A stretch of DNA of 64,000 nt, taken from contig CAJURZ010000003.1 in assembly GCA_910588905.1 (NCBI GenBank), positions 1-64,000 on the forward strand, written 5' to 3'. Below are positions 58,139-64,000 of this stretch, piece by piece. This DNA comes from an uncultured Eggerthellaceae bacterium (GTDB lineage: Bacteria; Actinomycetota; Coriobacteriia; Coriobacteriales; Eggerthellaceae). Positions within the stretch are counted from its first letter, which is position 1. Each line of letters begins with the position of its first letter. The notes below the pieces were generated by a model. The model had not been told where the DNA came from, did no database searches, and saw nothing but the letters and a program-made list of their open reading frames with translations. The position numbers were made by a program, and so were the translations under genes.

Positions 58139-59961
58139 GGCGAGAGCTTCTCGCCATCGGGCTCATATCGCTTACGCTGTTCATGCTGGGCAACATCAGC
58201 ACGGGACTCGTCATGGAGGCGGGAAATGCGCGGTTAGATCTCGCCTCAGCATTCATCAATCGATTGCTGCAGGGTCGGGCACTCTTTGCGGAACCCTTTC
58301 CCTTGAGCGTCGGTGCGGCATGCGCGTGCGCCGTATGGTTCGTATGGGTGCGATGGTGGGAACGGCGCGGAAGCTACCGCAAGGGCGAGGAGCACGGGAG
58401 CGCCCGCTGGGCCACGGCAAGCGAAATAGAGGCCTTCTCCGACAAGGGGAACCCCGACAACAACATCATCCTCACGGCATCCGCGCGCAAGCGCCTGGAG
58501 GACGCCACTCACGACCAGAGAACGGAGACGAACAACAACGTCCTCGTCGTCGGAGGACCCGGCACCGGCAAGACGCGCTACTACGTGAAGCCCAACCTCA
58601 TGCAGGCCAACGCGAGCTTCTTCATAACGGATCCCAAAGGAACGCTGATCCACGACATGGGATGGGTGCTCGAATGGCTAGGATACGAGATCAAGACGTT
58701 CGACACCGTGGACTTCTCGCGCTCCATGCACTTCAACCCCATCGCGTACATCAAGGACGAGGCGGGGCTCCTGCGCTTCGTGGAATGCCTCATCAGGAAC
58801 ACTACAGCAGAGGGCGAGAGCACAACAGACCCGTTCTGGGTGAATGCCGAGAAGCTCCTCTACACAGCCCTTGTGGCATATCTCCTCGTCCATTGTCCCG
58901 AGGAGGACAGGAACATACCCGGCCTCCTCTCGCTTCTCGCCCTGGCGGATGCCCGCGAGGACGACGAGGGATACCTGAGCCCGCTCGACATGCTGTTCAA
59001 AGAACTCGAAACGGGGCGTCGCCTCATGAAGGTGTCAGAAGGCCGCGCATTCGATCCGAGCTCCCGGGCATTCACCACGGATGCGGGCGATTGGGCGTGG
59101 GTCAAGGTGGCGGAGCCCGTGCGACCCGAGGACGACTTCGCCCTGTCGAGCTACAAGCAGTTCAAGGTGGCGGCGGGAAAGACCCTCAAATCCATCATGA
59201 TCTCGTGCAACGTGCGCATGAAGCCCTTCGACATCGCAGAGATGCGCGAGCTTCTCCGCTTTGATGAGATGGCACTCGACCACATGGGAAATGCGAATGC
59301 GAAGGTCGCCGTGTTCGCGTCGATGTCGGACACCGACTCAACGTTCGACTTCGTGTTCGCGTTCCTTATGCAGCAGGCGCTCGACACCCTCTGTGAGTGC
59401 GCGCTCAAGCGCTTCGCGGGACGGCTCCCGAGATGCGTGCACTTCGTCTTCGACGAGTTTGCGAACATCGGCACCATCCCCGACTTCGAGCGGATGATCA
59501 CGGTCACCCGAAGCCGCAACATCGCCGTGTCCATGATCTGCCAGTCCCTCTCGCAGCTTGACGAGAACTACGGCGAGAACAACGCGGCGACGATCGTGAA
59601 CGCCTGCGACACGATGCTCTACCTGGGCGGCAAGTCGGCAGACACCAATCAGAAGATCGCGGAGATGATTGGCAAGCAGACGGTCGCGAACGTCTCCGTG
59701 AACGACTCCCGAGGGAACAACCCCACCTACACGCACAACTACGGCCTCATCGAGCGAGACCTTATGCAGGGATCCGAGCTTTCGCGCATGCCCAAGGACG
59801 AGGCGCTCGTGCTTATAAACGGAGCGCAAGCGTTCAAGGACAAGAAGTACGTGCTTTCGTCGCACCCCCGCGCATCCCTGCTGGCAAGAGCCGAGAAATC
59901 CGGGATCTTCGACTTCAGGCGGTACCGCGCCCGACGGGAAGGAGAGCTGATGGAGACCTGA
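58135..59961 (+). CDS. Type IV coupling protein (VirD4/TraG family)
   Basis: 608 residues. Two N-terminal membrane segments, then the ATPase: Walker A LVVGGPGTGKTRYYVKPNLM and Walker B HFVFDEFANIGTIPDFERM, with SGSELSRMP-like and QSLSQLDENYG motifs. It links the relaxase-DNA complex to the mating channel. Translationally coupled to the gene upstream. Confidence 0.93.
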   Translation: MRRELLAIGLISLTLFMLGNISTGLVMEAGNARLDLASAFINRLLQGRALFAEPFPLSVGAACACAVWFVWVRWWERRGSYRKGEEHGSARWATASEIEAFSDKGNPDNNIILTASARKRLEDATHDQRTETNNNVLVVGGPGTGKTRYYVKPNLMQANASFFITDPKGTLIHDMGWVLEWLGYEIKTFDTVDFSRSMHFNPIAYIKDEAGLLRFVECLIRNTTAEGESTTDPFWVNAEKLLYTALVAYLLVHCPEEDRNIPGLLSLLALADAREDDEGYLSPLDMLFKELETGRRLMKVSEGRAFDPSSRAFTTDAGDWAWVKVAEPVRPEDDFALSSYKQFKVAAGKTLKSIMISCNVRMKPFDIAEMRELLRFDEMALDHMGNANAKVAVFASMSDTDSTFDFVFAFLMQQALDTLCECALKRFAGRLPRCVHFVFDEFANIGTIPDFERMITVTRSRNIAVSMICQSLSQLDENYGENNAATIVNACDTMLYLGGKSADTNQKIAEMIGKQTVANVSVNDSRGNNPTYTHNYGLIERDLMQGSELSRMPKDEALVLINGAQAFKDKKYVLSSHPRASLLARAEKSGIFDFRRYRARREGELMET

Positions 59962-59967
59962 AATGTG

Positions 59968-60039
59968 CGGCTGCGGCAAGGATCGGCGGATCCCTAAGAC
60001 GCCCAGGTGATTCCACGCACCCAGACGCTGCCGCAGCCG
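59968..60039. repeat. Inverted repeat between virD4 and the pilin-like gene
   Basis: CGGCTGCGGCA and TGCCGCAGCCG, perfect 11-base arms 50 bases apart in the 190-base gap after virD4; the function could be transcript processing or attenuation. Confidence 0.45.
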
Positions 60040-60151
60040 AAAGACGCAAAGGAGCGCGCAAGCGCCCTTGCGAACCCAATTCTAGCATCGGCGCGCAACC
60101 GGCCCATTCCACTTTCAGGGCGGCAGCGCGAAAGACGGCAAAGGAGGGCAA

Positions 60152-60367
60152 ATGCTCGCAAACATCATCAGCCTCGTCTCTGGCTGCGTCACCTTCCTCG
60201 GCGGCTTTCTGGTCGTCTGGGGCGCGGTGTCGCTCGGACTCGCCATCAGGGAGCAGCAGGGAGGCAGCCAGATCGCCTCGGCGATATCGACCATCGCGGG
60301 CGGCGCGATCATCATCGCCGCAGCGGTCTACTTCGGGATGCTCGACACGTCCTGGCTCCCCGCCTAG
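60152..60367 (+). CDS. Small membrane protein, VirB2/pilin-like
   Basis: 71 residues with two hydrophobic segments (NIISLVSGCVTFLGGFLVVWGAVSLGL and AISTIAGGAIIIAAAVYFGML) joined by a short polar loop, the layout of VirB2-like or Maff2-type subunits. AAAGGAGGG precedes the ATG. First of the VirB2-VirB3-VirB4-like run. Confidence 0.65.
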   Translation: MLANIISLVSGCVTFLGGFLVVWGAVSLGLAIREQQGGSQIASAISTIAGGAIIIAAAVYFGMLDTSWLPA

Positions 60368-60381
60368 GAAGGCGGTGAGCC

Positions 60382-60840
60382 ATGTCGCTTCAGATCCCCA
60401 TTCAGAAGGACATCGGCGAATACGAGGAGAAGATCGTCGGGAAACTCTCCTTCCGCACCCTTGTTTGCGTAGCGGGAGGCTTCGGGTCGGCGATCCTCGT
60501 GGCTGCGATCTGCCATTTCTGGATTGGCATAGAGGTCGCCGACGCCGCGTTCCCCGTCATGTGCGCATCCATCCCGTTCTGGCTCGCCGGTTTCTGGCGT
60601 CCCTTCGGGATGCGCGCGGAGAGGTTCGCGCCCCTTCTGTTTTCCCACCACACGAAAGACCAGAGGCTCCTCTACGAGAGCCCGGCATCGAAGCATCTGG
60701 CGCGCATCGAGCGCGGAGCGCCGAGTCGCAGGGCGAAGAGGATGTTCAAACGCAAAGGAGCGGAGGCCAATGAGCCAACCAGAGAATACGAAGAAGTCAA
60801 GGAAAGAGATGAAAGAGGACAAGAAGAGGCTCAAGGATGA
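60382..60840 (+). CDS. PrgI/VirB3-like transfer protein
   Basis: 152 residues: IPIQKDIGEYEEKIVGKLSFRTL start typical of PrgI-family proteins, two membrane segments, and a long charged tail. Its end overlaps the VirB4 gene by 71 bases. Part of the mating-channel inner-membrane complex by analogy with VirB3. Confidence 0.8.
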   Translation: MSLQIPIQKDIGEYEEKIVGKLSFRTLVCVAGGFGSAILVAAICHFWIGIEVADAAFPVMCASIPFWLAGFWRPFGMRAERFAPLLFSHHTKDQRLLYESPASKHLARIERGAPSRRAKRMFKRKGAEANEPTREYEEVKERDERGQEEAQG

Positions 60841-63367
60841 GAGGAGGCTCGCCAAGGCGCGCATCAGATCAGAGCGCGCAGCGATGGCCAAGGCCAAGCG
60901 CGAGCGAGGCGGTTTCCAATCGAGCCTCTTGCGGCAACTCACCGGCATATCCACCAAATCCGACCGTTCTAAGAAGGCCCACGAGGAGAAGCTGAAGCGC
61001 CAGAAGAAGGCAAGGGCGTCAGCGGGCGACATAGCCTCCTATATCGGCTATGACGCCATCTACAAGGACGGCATCGCGCAGGTCGAGGAAGGCCTCTTCT
61101 CGCAGACGATCGAGTTCTCGGACATCTCCTACCAGTCGGCCCGTCGCGAGAACCAGCAGAACATCTTCACGGTGCTCTCCTCCCTCTACAACTACTTCGG
61201 CGCGGACTCGTGCGTGCAGCTCACGATCGCAAACGTCCCCATACCCGACGACGAGATTGGCAAGAAGCGCTTCTTCAAGGCATCCGATCCCGACACGAAG
61301 CAGTACGTCAAGGAGTACAACCGGATCCTGAACGACAAGATGCGAGAGGGCGTCTCCAACCTCACGCGCCATCGCTACCTCACCTACATGGTCGGTGCGG
61401 GCGACGTCTGGGAAGCGGTGCCGAAGCTCTCCCGAATCAAAGGCGACGTCACCGACACGCTCTCGCGCATACGCTGCGAGGCTCATGCCCTAAACGGCAC
61501 CGAGCGCTTGAACGCGATTCACTCCCAGCTTCGCCCGAAGGCAGCGTTCACGTTCGCCTGGGACAAGGTGAATCCCTGCTCGAACACGAGGACGCGCGAC
61601 CTGATCGCACCAGCGCTCGTGGACTTCAAGCCAAGCGGACGCTCGGACATCTTCAGGATCGACGAGACGTACGGATGCGTGCTCTCCATCCGCACGTTCG
61701 GTTCGATGCTTGAGGACTACTACCTCGCGAATATCATCGATCTTCCGATGCCGTTGTCGGTGAACCTGCACATCCAGCCCATCGCGCAATCGGACGCCCT
61801 CGCGCTCGTGAAGCGCCAGCTCGACTGGATGGACAAGGAGATCATCGATGAGCAGATGAGCGCCATGAAGAAGGGCTACGACTATACGATCCTGCCTCCG
61901 GAACTGCGCTACTCCAAGGAGGAGGCAGAAGAGCTCCTGGACTTCCTTCGCAACAAGAACGAGCGCCTCTTCACCTACACAGGCCTCATCTACACCTATG
62001 CGGATACGATCGATGCGCTTGAGCGCCAGGTCGAGCAGATCATCTCGGTCGGGCAGGGAAACTCGCTCGGAATCGAGCCGCTCTACTACCGCCAGCGCCA
62101 GGCTCTGAACTCGGTGCTGCCGCTCGGCATGAACCACGTCGACGTCACCCGCTATCTCACCACAGGACAGATCGCCATGCAGATGCCCTTCGCATCGCTT
62201 GAGCTCAACCAGGAGGGCGGGGGCTACTACGGGCAATCGAAGCAGTCCGGTAACCTCGTCATCTGCAACCGCAAGAAGCTCGCCTCACCCATGGGGTTCG
62301 TCTGCGGCAAGCCCGGTTCCGGGAAGTCCTTCTCCGTCAAGCGCGAGATTACCAACACCGTGCTCGCCTACCCGGAGGACGAGATCATCATTTTCGACCC
62401 GGCTGGCGAGTACGGAAACCTCATCGAGGCTCTCGGCGGCGTGAACGTCCGGCTCGCACCCGATGCCGACACCGCGCTCAACCCCTTCGACCTTTCAGAT
62501 GTGGAGGGGCGCGCGGACGCCGCGCAGCTCGCATTCAAGATCGATGCTTTCTTGGCCCTTTCGAGCGCGATGATGACGGAGTCATCCGAAGGCCTTCCCG
62601 AGGCGGACAAGTCGATCATCACGAGATGCGTCGAGGCGGCCTATGCAAGGTGCACAGATGCGCAAGGGATGCCGACGCTTTCCGATTTCCACGAGCTACT
62701 CGTCGAGCAGCCGGAGGCGGAGGCGCGCGACATAGCCCTTCGCTACGAGCGATACGTCACCGGCGCGCTGTCGTTCTTCAACCGCCAGTCCAACGTCGGC
62801 TTCGACAACCGCATCACCAACATCGACCTGCACGACCTCTCCACCAACATGCGCGTGTTTGGCATGCTCACCGCGCTGGAAGCCGTGCGCAATCGGATGT
62901 ACGCGAACTTCGAGCGGGGCGTTACCACCTGGCTCTACATCGACGAGGTTCAGTCGCTCTTCGGACACCCCACCATCATCGACTACTTCGCCAAGTTCTG
63001 GGCGGAAGGGAGGAAGTTCAACCTCATCTGCACCGGCATCTCCCAGAACACCTCGCACATGCTCACCCACGAGCGCGCACGCACCATGGTGCTGAACTCC
63101 GACTTCATGCTGCTCCACAAGCAGGCGAGCCAGGACCTCGCCGCGTGGGCGGAGATGCTCTCGCTCTCCGGTGCCGAGCGCGAGTACATCGACGAGTCCA
63201 TCAAGGCAGGAGAGGGCCTTCTCGTCGCGGGAGGGGCGCGCGTGCCCATCCGGGACGATTTTCCCAAGGGCGCGCTCTACGACCTCTGGAACACCAAGCC
63301 CGAGGAGATCGCGCAGCTGAAGCGAGCTCATGTCTTCGAGAAGAACGCGAAGAGGAGCCAGGGCTAG
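60770..63367 (+). CDS. VirB4-type conjugation ATPase
   Basis: 865 residues. A lysine/arginine-rich N-terminus (RKEMKEDKKRLKDERRLAKARIRSE) precedes the VirB4 N-terminal domain; the C-terminal ATPase has Walker A VCGKPGSGKSFSVKREI, Walker B WLYIDEVQSLFG, and an IIFDPAGEYGNLIEAL segment. It powers channel assembly and substrate transfer. SD AAAGGAG lies inside the upstream gene. Confidence 0.94.
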   Translation: MSQPENTKKSRKEMKEDKKRLKDERRLAKARIRSERAAMAKAKRERGGFQSSLLRQLTGISTKSDRSKKAHEEKLKRQKKARASAGDIASYIGYDAIYKDGIAQVEEGLFSQTIEFSDISYQSARRENQQNIFTVLSSLYNYFGADSCVQLTIANVPIPDDEIGKKRFFKASDPDTKQYVKEYNRILNDKMREGVSNLTRHRYLTYMVGAGDVWEAVPKLSRIKGDVTDTLSRIRCEAHALNGTERLNAIHSQLRPKAAFTFAWDKVNPCSNTRTRDLIAPALVDFKPSGRSDIFRIDETYGCVLSIRTFGSMLEDYYLANIIDLPMPLSVNLHIQPIAQSDALALVKRQLDWMDKEIIDEQMSAMKKGYDYTILPPELRYSKEEAEELLDFLRNKNERLFTYTGLIYTYADTIDALERQVEQIISVGQGNSLGIEPLYYRQRQALNSVLPLGMNHVDVTRYLTTGQIAMQMPFASLELNQEGGGYYGQSKQSGNLVICNRKKLASPMGFVCGKPGSGKSFSVKREITNTVLAYPEDEIIIFDPAGEYGNLIEALGGVNVRLAPDADTALNPFDLSDVEGRADAAQLAFKIDAFLALSSAMMTESSEGLPEADKSIITRCVEAAYARCTDAQGMPTLSDFHELLVEQPEAEARDIALRYERYVTGALSFFNRQSNVGFDNRITNIDLHDLSTNMRVFGMLTALEAVRNRMYANFERGVTTWLYIDEVQSLFGHPTIIDYFAKFWAEGRKFNLICTGISQNTSHMLTHERARTMVLNSDFMLLHKQASQDLAAWAEMLSLSGAEREYIDESIKAGEGLLVAGGARVPIRDDFPKGALYDLWNTKPEEIAQLKRAHVFEKNAKRSQG

Positions 63368-64000
63368 ATGGACCCGAGAAGCCTCGACAACACGAGCGCC
63401 TCGATCGCGGACATCGTCACCGCCGACAAGCTCGATGCCGTGAGCGCGGGGATCGTGAAGGACGACGAGGGTCAAAGCCTCTCTGTCCTGAGCGAGAAAC
63501 GATCCGCTCTTGGCGCAAGGACAACGCGCAAGGCAAGTCCCTCCAAGGGAGGCATGCGCAAGTCGACGGATGCGAGCACGGCAAACGCGGATTCCGATGG
63601 TGCGCCGGGTGCCGTGGATGCATCCGCAAGAACCGAGACGGCCAGCACCCCGAGCGAACGGCTCAAAGTCCGCCAGTTCCTGGAACGCGAAGCCGTCTCC
63701 GAGCTCGACGAAACGGACGAGTTCGAGGGGGTGGGCAGCGCCTACGACACCGAACGAGGCGCAAAGCGGGCGATCGCCGCCGTGCGGGACAGGAAGGCGA
63801 AAGGAGCCTGCTCCGCCTCAGGCGGCTCCAAGAAACCGAGCGCGAAAGCGAAGGCTACCAAGAGCACGAGCGCCGAGGGAGCGAAGAAGGCGAGGGCGGC
63901 GAGCGCCCGAGGAGTCAGCCGGGTGCAAGCGAGTCATGCCGCTACCCAAGCGACGGGAGCCGCCGCGAAAACGGCCGCCTCGTCGTCCGGCAACGCCGCC
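63368..64000 (+). CDS. Start of a long transfer-region protein (3' end outside window)
   Basis: 211 codons in the window, open at the right edge; the ATG follows the virB4 stop directly. Sequence: MDPRSLDNTSASIADIVTADKLDA, then a Ser/Thr/Lys/Ala-rich disordered stretch with repeated KPSAKAKATKSTSA-type segments. In related Gram-positive elements this position often holds a VirB6-like or cell-wall-hydrolase protein with a disordered N-terminus, but no domain is visible here. Confidence 0.6.
   Translation, partial: MDPRSLDNTSASIADIVTADKLDAVSAGIVKDDEGQSLSVLSEKRSALGARTTRKASPSKGGMRKSTDASTANADSDGAPGAVDASARTETASTPSERLKVRQFLEREAVSELDETDEFEGVGSAYDTERGAKRAIAAVRDRKAKGACSASGGSKKPSAKAKATKSTSAEGAKKARAASARGVSRVQASHAATQATGAAAKTAASSSGNAA

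Noticed and set aside
1..64000. CRISPR arrays
   Set aside because: The regular repeats seen are coding repeats, REP-like palindromes or the tRNA fragments; none has repeat-spacer structure.

Overview
The window reads as an origin-of-replication region of a Gram-positive, mid-to-high-GC actinobacterium, most likely class Coriobacteriia. That placement is inference, not a search result. It rests on the oriC gene set (rpmH-rnpA-yidD-yidC-jag-parAB / dnaA / dnaN-recF-gyrB-gyrA), a HelD-type helicase, a giant BspA-like leucine-rich surface protein and an integrated conjugative element. Genes left of about 27-28.5 kb are mostly on the minus strand and genes to the right mostly on the plus strand, as expected for replication leaving an origin between dnaA and dnaN.

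Layout. 1-13.2 kb: one enormous minus-strand reading frame (at least 4416 codons, running off the left edge) for a secreted protein built from leucine-rich repeats and about 740-residue supermodules. 13.9-19 kb: an aminotransferase/divergent D-Ala-D-Ala-ligase-like pair, a small membrane protein, a pyridoxal kinase, a canonical D-Ala-D-Ala ligase and RlmN. 20-25.2 kb: parB-parA, rsmG (inverted against its neighbours), jag, yidC, yidD, rnpA and rpmH, with three perfect parS sites. 25.4-28.5 kb: dnaA, a GHKL-ATPase/winged-helix protein and an AT-rich gap with DnaA-box-like motifs (oriC). 28.5-35.6 kb: dnaN, recF, gyrB, gyrA. 35.7-48.7 kb: a HAD phosphatase, TrkH, a lipoprotein, RsgA, a coiled-coil membrane protein divergent from a degenerate M28-peptidase-like membrane protein, a hybrid histidine kinase and HelD. 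48.8-51.9 kb: argGH preceded by a leader peptide ending in arginine codons that overlap a hairpin. 51.9-52.5 kb: tRNA-Gly(CCC) with two extra copies of its 3' half. 52.5-64 kb: left part of an integrative conjugative element (integrase, excisionase-like protein, regulators, AbiE-type toxin-antitoxin pair, VirD4, VirB2-like, PrgI/VirB3-like, VirB4, and the start of a further long protein), running off the right edge.

Short palindromes with a GTAG end (REP-like) fill many gene-gene gaps between 13.8 and 35.7 kb and are absent from the conjugative element. The strongest leads for follow-up are the arginine leader/attenuator, the tRNA-Gly attachment-site array, the AbiE operator, the GHKL-winged-helix protein beside oriC, the divergent Ddl paralogue, the degenerate M28 protein and the repeat architecture of the giant surface protein.
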